Below are positions 1 through 7,356 of a DNA stretch of 10,601 nt, one piece after another. This DNA comes from an uncultured Clostridia bacterium (lineage in GTDB: Bacteria > Bacillota > Clostridia > TANB77 > CAG-508): assembly GCA_934149115.1 (NCBI GenBank), contig CAKPDW010000054.1, forward strand, positions 1 to 10,601, in the 5' to 3' direction. The notes below the pieces were generated by a model that saw only the letters and a program-made list of their open reading frames with translations, did no database searches and was not told where the DNA came from. The number at the start of each line of letters is the position of its first letter. The stretch's first letter is position 1. The position numbers were made by a program, and so were the translations under genes.

Positions 1-936
1 AGAGAAATTGGACATGGTGCATTAGCTGAAAAAGCATTAGTACCAGTTTTACCATCAAAAGAAGAATTCCCTTATGCAATAAGAGTTGTATCTGAAGTTT
101 TATCTTCAAATGGTTCAACATCACAAGCAAGTATTTGTGGAAGTACATTAGCATTAATGGATGCTGGTGTTCCAATAAAAAGACCTGTTGCAGGTATTTC
201 AACTGGATTAGTAACAGATCCTAATGATGATAAAAACTATGTAATGCTTACAGATATTCAAGGAATAGAAGATTTCTTTGGAGATATGGATTTCAAAGTT
301 GGTGGAACTGAAAAAGGAATTACAGCTATTCAAGTTGATATAAAAGTTGATGGATTATCATATGATATAATAGCAGAAGCTTTTGAAAGAACTAGAAAAG
401 CTAGAAAACATATATTAGATGATATAATGAAACCAGTAATAGCTGAACCAAGAGCAGATATTTCTAAATATGCTCCAAAGATTATTAATACAAAAATTAG
501 TATTGATAAAATAAAAGATGTAATCGGACCTGGTGGAAAAATGATAAATAAAATTATTGATGAAACAGGTGTTAAAATTGATATAGAAGAAGATGGAACA
601 GTATTTATTTACACATCAGAAGGTACAAATGGTGAAAGAGCATTAGAAATGATAGAAGATATTGCTAGAGAAATAAAAGTCGGAGAAGTATATAAAGGAA
701 AAGTAGCTAAAATAATGACTTTTGGAGCTTTTGTAGCAATAGGCGGTGGAAAAGAAGGTTTAGTTCATAAATCAAAAATTACAAAAGAAAGAGTTGAAAA
801 AGTCGAAGATTTCTTAAAAGTAGGACAAGAAGTTATGGTAAAAGTAACTGAAATAGATGATCAAGACAGAATTAATCTTACAATGAGATTTGGAGAAAAA
901 GACGAAAAGAAAGAAGAAAATAAAGCAGAACAATAA
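1..936 (+). CDS. pnp: Polynucleotide phosphorylase, C-terminal part (5' end outside window)
   Basis: This is the 3'-to-5' phosphorolytic exoribonuclease and polymerase of mRNA decay, a cytosolic trimer. The frame is open from base 1, so the first ATG at 157 is internal and the visible 311 residues are roughly the last 45% of a protein usually about 700 long. In order one sees the second RNase PH-like core, with SQASICGS then LALMDAGVPIK (window residues about 42-60) and GDMDF followed by GITAIQVDIK, which holds the conserved catalytic-core acidic residues. Next is a KH domain with the GPGG loop at bases 526-537, and an S1 domain beginning at about base 680 (GEVYKGKVAKI... FGAFV... GLVHKSKI). 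A short charged tail ends the protein. All three modules are intact. The gene ends 37 nt before the glycosyltransferase with no hairpin between them, so the two may share a transcript. Identity is secure. Confidence 0.97.
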   Translation, partial: REIGHGALAEKALVPVLPSKEEFPYAIRVVSEVLSSNGSTSQASICGSTLALMDAGVPIKRPVAGISTGLVTDPNDDKNYVMLTDIQGIEDFFGDMDFKVGGTEKGITAIQVDIKVDGLSYDIIAEAFERTRKARKHILDDIMKPVIAEPRADISKYAPKIINTKISIDKIKDVIGPGGKMINKIIDETGVKIDIEEDGTVFIYTSEGTNGERALEMIEDIAREIKVGEVYKGKVAKIMTFGAFVAIGGGKEGLVHKSKITKERVEKVEDFLKVGQEVMVKVTEIDDQDRINLTMRFGEKDEKKEENKAEQ

Positions 937-973
937 GTAGTAGAAAAATAAGGAAAAGAAAGAGGTAGAAAAT

Positions 974-2197
974 ATGAAATATATTTATATACTTCAACAA
1001 GCATTAGGTTGGATAATTGTTATATATTGGCTATATCAATTGATTATAAGTGCTTGTGCACTAATACAATTTAAGGAAAAACCATTAATAAAAAATAAAA
1101 AACATAAATTTATGATGATATTGCCAGCTCATAATGAGTCAGCAGTAATAGGTTCATTAATAGAAAGCCTTCAGGCACTTGACTATCCTAAGGAATTATA
1201 TGATATTTATGTTATTGCAGATAATTGTACAGACAATACAGCTCAAATAGCTAAAGATTTAGGAGCAATTGTATATGAGAGATTTGATGAAAAGAAAAAG
1301 ACAAAAGGATTTGCAATGCAATGGTTCTTAAATCAAAAAATAAAAGAAAATGCAGATTATGATGCTTTTTGCGTTTTTGATGCTGATAATGTTGTTGATA
1401 AAAACTTTTTAAATGCTATGAATAAAAAGTTGTGTCAAGGCGAAGAAATTGTTCAAGGATATAGAGATATAAAAAATCCTGCAGATAGTTGGATTTCAGC
1501 TGGATATGCATTATTCTATTGGATGATGAATAGATTCTATCATTTGGCTAGATATAATTTGGGATTATCACCATTAATAAATGGTACTGGATTTATGGTA
1601 GATTTTAATTTAATAAAACCAACAGGTTGGGACACAATAACACTAACAGAAGATATCGAATTTTCTTTGAAAAATATAGCTAAGGGAAGAAAATTAGGTT
1701 GGGCTACAGATGCAATAGTATATGATGAACAACCAACTGAATTTAAACAAAGTTGGTCACAAAGATCAAGATGGACAGTTGGACATTTACAATGTATGAA
1801 ATATTATACAAAGGATTTGGCTGATGGTGTTATAGAACATAGAACATTAATGAACTTTGATGGTTTATTATATTTAATGGGAATACCTATGATGATAGTA
1901 ACATTCTTATTATTAGGAATTAATACAATAATATTCTTAGCTCATGGTATGTCAGCAGGAATGTTGATTTTCAATTATGCCAAATATTTAATAGCAACCC
2001 TAATTGTTCCTGTTCTAACAGCAGTATTTGTTTTGATAATAGAGAAGAAACCAATAAGACCTATGTTAAAAGGAATTGCATTGTTCCCAGTTTTTATGGG
2101 ATCTTGGATAATAATAAATATAAAATGTATAATAAAACCAAATACACAATGGGAAAAAATAGAGCATAAGAGAAACGTAAAAATAAATGATATGTAA
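974..2197 (+). CDS. Membrane-bound family 2 glycosyltransferase
   Basis: A 407-residue GT-A glycosyltransferase that should transfer sugar from a nucleotide sugar on the cytoplasmic face of the membrane. An N-terminal membrane helix (about 8-31) precedes the catalytic domain. That domain shows PAHNES (51-56), DNCTDNT (83-89), the metal-binding DAD (136-138), the acceptor-site TED (225-227) and QRSRW (263-267), the last being the QxxRW motif of processive synthases such as cellulose, hyaluronan and poly-GlcNAc synthases. Three further hydrophobic segments (about 298-325, 331-356, 367-388) follow. The layout fits a polysaccharide or glycolipid synthase, but the sugar cannot be read from the sequence. 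No PilZ domain or deacetylase partner is visible. The start is supported by GAGG at 962-965, eight bases upstream. It follows pnp closely and is closed by a strong terminator. Family is sure, substrate unknown. Confidence 0.88.
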   Translation: MKYIYILQQALGWIIVIYWLYQLIISACALIQFKEKPLIKNKKHKFMMILPAHNESAVIGSLIESLQALDYPKELYDIYVIADNCTDNTAQIAKDLGAIVYERFDEKKKTKGFAMQWFLNQKIKENADYDAFCVFDADNVVDKNFLNAMNKKLCQGEEIVQGYRDIKNPADSWISAGYALFYWMMNRFYHLARYNLGLSPLINGTGFMVDFNLIKPTGWDTITLTEDIEFSLKNIAKGRKLGWATDAIVYDEQPTEFKQSWSQRSRWTVGHLQCMKYYTKDLADGVIEHRTLMNFDGLLYLMGIPMMIVTFLLLGINTIIFLAHGMSAGMLIFNYAKYLIATLIVPVLTAVFVLIIEKKPIRPMLKGIALFPVFMGSWIIINIKCIIKPNTQWEKIEHKRNVKINDM

Positions 2198-2204
2198 ATT
2201 TTGT

Positions 2205-2247
2205 ACATCTCAGAAGTTAGAAAAAATCTAATTTTTGAGATGTTTTC
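2205..2247 (+). terminator. Rho-independent terminator after the glycosyltransferase gene
   Basis: A continuous 16-bp stem pairs 2205-2220 with 2228-2243 (ACATCTCA... with ...TGAGATGT, two G-U pairs inside) around a 7-base A-rich loop. It is followed by TTTTCTTTT. The stem starts eight bases after the stop codon, so it should end the pnp-glycosyltransferase transcript and separate it from the next promoter. Confidence 0.9.
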
Positions 2248-2303
2248 TTTTCAATAAAAAAATTAAAAATTCGTGAAAAACTTACCTTTTGTTTGATTAA
2301 ATC

Positions 2304-2332
2304 TTGTAAAAAATGCAAAAAAATGATATGAT
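2304..2332 (+). promoter_or_regulatory. Sigma-A promoter with extended -10 for the pilin-like/murB unit
   Basis: TTGTAA at 2304-2309 and TATGAT at 2327-2332 are separated by exactly 17 bases. TG at 2324-2325 provides an extended -10 (TGaTATGAT). The expected transcription start is near 2339, giving a leader of only about 24 bases before the preferred start codon. It lies just downstream of the previous terminator and is the only clear promoter before murB, so it probably drives the whole run to holA. Confidence 0.8.
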
Positions 2333-2362
2333 AGACGTATCCTAAAAAGGGAGATTATGATT

Positions 2363-2815
2363 ATGCGAAAGATAAAAAAAGAAAATGGAATAACAATGAT
2401 ATTATTAGTTGTAACAATAATTGTACTAGCTGTAATTGCAAGTATTACAATAAGATATGCAATAAATGGTTCAGCATATAGCCAAGAAAAAAAATTGTTA
2501 TCAGATTTAGAAACGGTTCAACATGCTGTATATGAACAATATGAACAATATAAAGTAACAGGTGATTCTAATTATATAATTGGAACAAAAGCAAGTAAGC
2601 CATCAACAACAGAAATTGATTGGGAAGATAGCGGAAAATACTGGAGCTCTACTGAGAAAGAAAGTCAATATTATGTACTTACACCAGATGATTTGAAAAA
2701 AATAGGAATTAAGAATGCAAAAGATACATATATTGTTAATTATTACACTGGTGAATGTTACAATAGTACAGTTAGAATTACGCCAGAAAATAATGAAATT
2801 CTATATAAAAAGTAG
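2363..2815 (+). CDS. Type IV pilin-like protein with class III signal sequence
   Basis: A predicted 150-residue pseudopilin-like protein. The basic leader MRKIKKENG is followed by a 20-residue hydrophobic helix beginning ITMILLVV, the form of a prepilin peptidase site (cleavage after Gly9). The usual Glu at mature position 5 is Leu here, as I recall for other pilin-like proteins of gut Clostridia. After the helix come an amphipathic stretch with the repeat YEQYEQYK, then a small globular domain with YYVLTPDDLKKIGI and TYIVNYYTGECYN near the C terminus. I chose ATG 2363 over the in-frame ATG at 2357, because AAGGGAG (2347-2353) is nine bases from 2363 but only three from 2357. No pilus assembly ATPase, prepilin peptidase or platform protein is in the window. 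It may be a surface or sensor protein rather than a fibre subunit. The stop overlaps the murB ribosome site. Confidence 0.78.
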   Translation: MRKIKKENGITMILLVVTIIVLAVIASITIRYAINGSAYSQEKKLLSDLETVQHAVYEQYEQYKVTGDSNYIIGTKASKPSTTEIDWEDSGKYWSSTEKESQYYVLTPDDLKKIGIKNAKDTYIVNYYTGECYNSTVRITPENNEILYKK

Positions 2816-2823
2816 GAGGAAAT

Positions 2824-3711
2824 ATGATTTATGATGAATTAATAAAAGGTATATCTCCAGATAAAATTTTTGTAAATGAAGATATGTCAAAACACACTTC
2901 ATTTAAAGTAGGTGGGATAGCAGACTTTTTTATAAAGGTCGATGATATGCAAGAATTATTATATGTTCTTAAATTAGCAAAAAAATTAAGAATAAAAACT
3001 TATGTAGTTGGAAATGGTACAAATTTAATAATAAAGGATACTGGATTTAGAGGAATTATTATAAAATTAAATTTTAATCATTTAAAAATTGAGAAAGGAA
3101 AAATTGCAGTAGGAGCTGGAGTTCCAGTTGCATTGTTATCTGGATTTGCATATAGAAAAGGCATAAAAGGATATGAGTTTTTATCAGGTATTCCGGGTAC
3201 AATAGGAGGAGCAGTAAAAATGAATGCTGGTGCCTATGGAAATGAAATTAAAGATGTAATACAAGAAACAGTAATTTTAGATGAAAAATATAATATTCGT
3301 ACATTAACTGCAGAAGAACAAAAATTTACATATAGAAAAAGTATATTTTTCGAAAAAAAATGGATTATTATTGCAAGCACTTTTAAAATAGAAAAAGGTG
3401 ATATATCTGAAATAAAGGAAAAAAGAAAAGGTTTTATGGATAAGAGAAAAGAAAAACAACCATTAAATCTTCCTAATGCAGGTAGTATTTTTAAAAGAAC
3501 AGATAAATGTATTCCTGCAAAACTTATAGATGAAGCGGGGTTAAAAGGTTATCAAATTGGAGGAGCCCAAATTTCACCTAAACATGCTGGATTTATAGTA
3601 AATACCGGAGATGCGACAGCAAAAGATATAATAAAATTAATAAAATACACAAGAAAAAAAGTCCAAGAAAAATTTGGAATAGAGTTAGAATTGGAAGTAA
3701 TAATAGTATAA
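2824..3711 (+). CDS. murB: UDP-N-acetylenolpyruvoylglucosamine reductase
   Basis: MurB is the FAD- and NADPH-dependent cytosolic enzyme that reduces UDP-GlcNAc-enolpyruvate to UDP-MurNAc, the second committed step of peptidoglycan precursor synthesis. The 295-residue length fits the shorter type II enzymes of Firmicutes. Visible motifs are HTSFKVGG (24-31), the FAD-binding VVGNGTNLII (61-70), SGIPGTIGGAVKMNAGAYG (121-139), the YRKS motif (170-173), NAGSIFKR (218-225) with the catalytic Ser at 221, and a C-terminal LELEV with the expected catalytic Glu at about 291. The protein stops soon after that Glu. AGGAGG at 2814-2819 overlaps the stop of the pilin-like gene and sits four bases before the ATG, so the two genes are very likely translated from one mRNA. 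In many Firmicutes murB is followed by rapZ, yvcK and whiA; here only yvcK follows. Confidence 0.96.
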   Translation: MIYDELIKGISPDKIFVNEDMSKHTSFKVGGIADFFIKVDDMQELLYVLKLAKKLRIKTYVVGNGTNLIIKDTGFRGIIIKLNFNHLKIEKGKIAVGAGVPVALLSGFAYRKGIKGYEFLSGIPGTIGGAVKMNAGAYGNEIKDVIQETVILDEKYNIRTLTAEEQKFTYRKSIFFEKKWIIIASTFKIEKGDISEIKEKRKGFMDKRKEKQPLNLPNAGSIFKRTDKCIPAKLIDEAGLKGYQIGGAQISPKHAGFIVNTGDATAKDIIKLIKYTRKKVQEKFGIELELEVIIV

Positions 3712-3713
3712 AA

Positions 3714-3729
3714 AATGTTAATAAACATT
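3714..3729 (+). repeat. Small perfect inverted repeat before the yvcK ribosome site
   Basis: AATGTT and AACATT form 6-bp arms around the loop AATA. The repeat begins three bases after the murB stop and its last base directly precedes the AGGAGG (3730-3735) of the next gene. There is no T-run after it, so it is not a terminator. It could be a weak mRNA hairpin affecting translation or decay, or chance in AT-rich DNA. Confidence 0.5.
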
Positions 3730-3742
3730 AGGAGGAAATTAT

Positions 3743-5278
3743 ATGAAGGGCTTTTTTAGTTGGTTTAATTCAAAAACAAAAATAAAAAGATGGATGTTTT
3801 TAATACTTGTTGGAATATGTCTTACATGTTATGCTTTTGCGAGTATACTTGATTCAAAAGTATTAAAACCACAAGATATAATAAAAATAGTAGTTGCCTT
3901 TGTATTGGGCTTTACTGTAATAGTAATTGGTTTTATATTTATGCAGAAAAGGGTTTTGGAAATATTAATAGAGGCCAATAATACATCAACAGAAAAAGGG
4001 AAAAAAGCAAACTTAAATATCAAAGGATTGATTTTCAATAAAACTATGTATGATGAAGGGCCAAAGATTGTTGTTATTGGTGGAGGAAATGGTTTAAATA
4101 CTGTTATAAAAGGTTTAAAAAAATACACAAATAATATAACAGCAATAGTAAATATGGGAGATGACAATAGCAGTAAAGAAGAAAAAATTTCAAGAAAAGA
4201 ATTGAGTTCATTACCATATGGAGAAATAAAAGAATGTATTATAGCTTTATCAGATCAAGAAGATTTGATGAGAAAATTGTTTTATTGGCAATTCCAAAAT
4301 AAAAGGTTAAATAAATTAAATTTTGGAGATGTTTATTTAGAAGCAATGAATGAAATGTTTGAATCAACATCAGTTGGATTAAAAAAGAGTACTGAAATAT
4401 TAAATATTACAGGGCAAGTACTTCCAACAACATTAGATAAATTCAAGGTATGTGCTGAATTAGCTGATGGATCTGTTGTAGAAAGCAAAGAAAATATTCC
4501 AGAAGTTGCTTATGATAAAATAACAAAAATTAGAAGGATATATATAAGTCCATCAAATTGCCGACCAGCACCAGGAGTTATCGAAGCAATCAGAGACGCA
4601 GATGCAATAATTATAGGACCAGGAAGTTTGTATACAGATGTATTACCAAATCTGTTAGTAAAAAATGTTTCAAAAGAAATAAAAGAAAGCAAAGCAATAA
4701 AAATATATATAACTAATTTAATGACAGAACCAGGTCAAACTGACAATTATACAGTATCTGACCATATTGAAGCTTTATTTTCACACACTGGAAAAGAAAT
4801 TATTGATTATTGCTTAGTAGATACTGGAGAAATTGTTCCTGAATATGTTAGAAAATATAATTTAGAAGGACAAGAGATAGTACTTCAAGATATAGATAGA
4901 GCAAATAAAAAAGGTGTAAAAATAATTCAGAAAAATTTATCTAAAATAGAAGGATTCTATATCAGACATAATTCAGATGTAATTGCATCATCAATAATGG
5001 AATTGATATGTAATGATTTGAAATTTAGAGATAAAGAAAGTACTCCAGAATATTTATTGGTAAATTCAATACTTGAAGATGAGTTAAAAAGAGAAAGAAA
5101 AATAAATAAGAAAATACAAAAACAAAATAAGAAAAATAAAGTTAAAAGAAGTAAATCTAAAGGTAAAGGCAAATTTAATACTAAATATAGAGATAGAATT
5201 GAATCAATACAGGCAACTGATAAACAGAAAATTGCAAATCAAAAGCTATATAAACAAATGGAAAAGTTGAATAAATAA
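3743..5278 (+). CDS. yvcK: Membrane-anchored YvcK/CofD-like protein with altered binding loop
   Basis: YvcK proteins share the CofD fold, bind UDP-GlcNAc and are needed for normal wall synthesis and growth on gluconeogenic carbon sources. Two membrane helices (about 17-37 and 46-67) precede the core, an arrangement I recall for other clostridial members. Core motifs are VIGGGNGLNT (111-120), LPYGEIKECIIALSD (157-171), NFGDVYLEAMNEM (193-205), GQVLPTTLD (224-232), IGPGSLYTDVLPNLLV (291-306) and NLMTEPGQTDNYTVSDH (325-341). A Lys/Arg-rich, probably disordered tail (about 448-511) follows. Its length of 511 exceeds the roughly 320 of soluble YvcK. The usual DDGGSSGRLR loop after the first strand is GDDNSSKEEKI here, keeping both Asp (140-141) but losing the glycines, and the usual GGGTGLS has Asn for Thr. 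AGGAGG seven bases upstream fixes the start. Rap Z and WhiA partners are absent next door. Family assignment is firm; retained ligand binding is uncertain. Confidence 0.88.
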   Translation: MKGFFSWFNSKTKIKRWMFLILVGICLTCYAFASILDSKVLKPQDIIKIVVAFVLGFTVIVIGFIFMQKRVLEILIEANNTSTEKGKKANLNIKGLIFNKTMYDEGPKIVVIGGGNGLNTVIKGLKKYTNNITAIVNMGDDNSSKEEKISRKELSSLPYGEIKECIIALSDQEDLMRKLFYWQFQNKRLNKLNFGDVYLEAMNEMFESTSVGLKKSTEILNITGQVLPTTLDKFKVCAELADGSVVESKENIPEVAYDKITKIRRIYISPSNCRPAPGVIEAIRDADAIIIGPGSLYTDVLPNLLVKNVSKEIKESKAIKIYITNLMTEPGQTDNYTVSDHIEALFSHTGKEIIDYCLVDTGEIVPEYVRKYNLEGQEIVLQDIDRANKKGVKIIQKNLSKIEGFYIRHNSDVIASSIMELICNDLKFRDKESTPEYLLVNSILEDELKRERKINKKIQKQNKKNKVKRSKSKGKGKFNTKYRDRIESIQATDKQKIANQKLYKQMEKLNK

Positions 5279-5295
5279 AATTAGGAGATATACAA

Positions 5296-7314
5296 ATGAA
5301 GTTAAGTAAAAAACAATTAGATATTAAAAATGGGTTAACTAAAGAGTGGCTTATTACTAATGGAATAGGTGGTTTTGCTAGTCAATCTGTATTAGGAATA
5401 AATACAAGAAAATACCATGGATTGTTAGTTGCACCATTAATGCCACCAGCAAGAAGATATGTAATTTTGTCAAAGATAGATGAGAGCATAACAATAGAAA
5501 ATGATGAGGAGATTTTGTATAGTAATGTTTGTAAAAATTACATATCAGAAGGATATAAAAATCTTGAAAGTTTTGAAAAAGTATATACACCAATATTTAC
5601 ATATAAGACTCCTAGAGGTGTAAAAGTAGAAAAGCAAATTGCAATGGTATATGGTAGAAATGTAGTGTGTGTATATTATAAAATTGAAAATATTGATAAA
5701 GATATTACAATGAAAATTTCACCAGTAATGAATTATAGAGATTTTCATTGTATGAATACAAATCATCAATATAATGTTAATCAGAAAATAGTAGATAATA
5801 AAATTAGAATAACTGTTGATGGAAATAAAATATCTCCAATATATTTGTATTCTAAAGAGGGAAAATATATTGAACATCAAAACGATACATTTAAAAATAT
5901 GTTTTATATTGAAGAAGAAAAAAGAGGTTTTTATCCAGAGGAAGATTTATTTGTACCAGGCAGATATGAAATAGAAATAAAAGCAAATGAAACAAAAGAG
6001 TTTACTATAGTTTGTGGATTGGAAGAAAATATAGAGGAAATAGAAGGAAAACAAATAATAAAAGAAGAAAAAGCAAGATTAGATAAAATAATTAATGATA
6101 GTAAACTAATAAATAAGACTAAAAGTAAGTCAGAACAAGAAACAATGAGAGATTTAGTCATAGCTTCAGACAATTTCGTAACATACAGACCTAAATTTTC
6201 ATTACATACAATAATTGCAGGATTTCCTTGGTTTTTAGATTGGGGGAGAGATACACTAATTTCATTTGAAGGACTTTTGTTAAAAACAAAAAGGTATGAG
6301 ATTGCAAAAGAAGTTTTGCTAATGATGACTAAAGATATTAAGTTTGGACTAGTTCCTAATGGATATTCTGGTTATGATAGCAGACCACTTTATAATAGTG
6401 TAGATAGTTCATTATTATTAGTAGAGGCAGTAAGTAAATATATAGAGTATACTGGGGATTATGAATTTGTAAAAGAAAAATTATATAAAATACTGAAAAA
6501 TGTGATTGAAAGTTTTCAAAATGGAATTGATTTTGATGGTAACAATATCTTTATGGATAAAGATAGTCTTATTTCAGCAGGAACACCAGATACGCAATTA
6601 ACTTGGATGGATGCTAAAGTAGGCAATTTTGCTGTAACACCAAGAAATGGAAAAGCAGTTGAATTAAATGCTTTATGGTATAGTGCATTAAAAGTAATGG
6701 AAAGTTTAGCTGAAAAATATGAAGACAAAGAATGTCAAGAGCAGTATGGAAAATTAGCAAAAAAAGTAAGAATTAATTTTAATAAAAAATTTTTCAATGA
6801 GAAAAATAAATGTTTAGATGATGTGATAGGAAGTAAAGAAATACGTCCAAATCAACTATTTGCACTTGCAACAACATATCCGGTTATGATTTTAACTAAT
6901 GATAAAGCAAAAGAAATGCTAAAAACAGTAACAAAAGAGTTATATACAAAATATGGATTAGCAACACTTTCAAAGAAAAATCCAAAATATATTGCGGTAT
7001 ATGAAGGTGATGGGTTTAAAAGAGATATGAGTTATCATCAAGGTATAACATGGCCTTGGTTAGCTGGTCTTTATGTAGAAAGTTACAAAACAATAATAAA
7101 AAATGAAAAAGATAAAAATGAGAAAAAGAAATTAGAAGAAGAATATAAAAAAGTAATATCTAATTACAAAAAAAATTTTACGCAAGCTTTAAAGGAAGGT
7201 GCATTAGGAACAATATCTGAATTATATGATTCAAAACCACCATATCTTCCTAAAGGTGCATTCGCACAAGCTTGGAGTGTTTCAGAAGCAATAAAAATCA
7301 TGCTAGAAGAATAA
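5296..7314 (+). CDS. Glycogen debranching enzyme (archaeal-type amylo-alpha-1,6-glucosidase)
   Basis: A 672-residue cytosolic enzyme expected to hydrolyse alpha-1,6 branch points of glycogen or related glucans. The N-terminal domain opens with WLITNGIGGFASQSVLGINTRKYHGLLVA (positions 18-46, key elements NGIGG and RKYHGLL), the signature of GDE_N proteins. The C-terminal alpha/alpha-barrel domain (GDE_C, related to GH133) shows FPWFLDWGRDT (310-320), SRPLYNSVDSS (362-372), TWMDA (436-440), VELNALWY (455-462), HQGITWPWLAG (581-591), SELYD (641-645) and AFAQAWSVSE (655-664). The acidic residues in these motifs are likely active-site residues. Length is as expected for the stand-alone type, unlike the eukaryotic bifunctional enzyme. 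AGGAG at 5283-5287 is eight bases before the ATG and only 17 bases separate it from yvcK. No other glycogen gene is in the window. Confidence 0.92.
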   Translation: MKLSKKQLDIKNGLTKEWLITNGIGGFASQSVLGINTRKYHGLLVAPLMPPARRYVILSKIDESITIENDEEILYSNVCKNYISEGYKNLESFEKVYTPIFTYKTPRGVKVEKQIAMVYGRNVVCVYYKIENIDKDITMKISPVMNYRDFHCMNTNHQYNVNQKIVDNKIRITVDGNKISPIYLYSKEGKYIEHQNDTFKNMFYIEEEKRGFYPEEDLFVPGRYEIEIKANETKEFTIVCGLEENIEEIEGKQIIKEEKARLDKIINDSKLINKTKSKSEQETMRDLVIASDNFVTYRPKFSLHTIIAGFPWFLDWGRDTLISFEGLLLKTKRYEIAKEVLLMMTKDIKFGLVPNGYSGYDSRPLYNSVDSSLLLVEAVSKYIEYTGDYEFVKEKLYKILKNVIESFQNGIDFDGNNIFMDKDSLISAGTPDTQLTWMDAKVGNFAVTPRNGKAVELNALWYSALKVMESLAEKYEDKECQEQYGKLAKKVRINFNKKFFNEKNKCLDDVIGSKEIRPNQLFALATTYPVMILTNDKAKEMLKTVTKELYTKYGLATLSKKNPKYIAVYEGDGFKRDMSYHQGITWPWLAGLYVESYKTIIKNEKDKNEKKKLEEEYKKVISNYKKNFTQALKEGALGTISELYDSKPPYLPKGAFAQAWSVSEAIKIMLEE

Positions 7315-7356
7315 ATATGAATTTTTTGTACAATAATAATTTTCAAGGAGAAGTAA

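Noticed and set aside
157..936. A separate 259-residue protein starting at ATG 157
   Set aside because: The same frame is open from base 1 and encodes matching PNPase sequence upstream of that Met, so the Met is internal.
1975..2208. Minus-strand open frame of 77 codons opposite the end of the glycosyltransferase gene
   Set aside because: It is antisense to conserved membrane segments, lacks a promoter or ribosome site, and its hydrophobicity simply mirrors AT-rich codons of the real gene. The other minus-strand frames within 3829-7567 were rejected for the same reason.
2198..2356. Possible riboswitch or small RNA in the 159-nt gap
   Set aside because: The first part is fully explained by a terminator hairpin and the last part by a promoter and a very short leader; there is no room for a riboswitch after the predicted start site.
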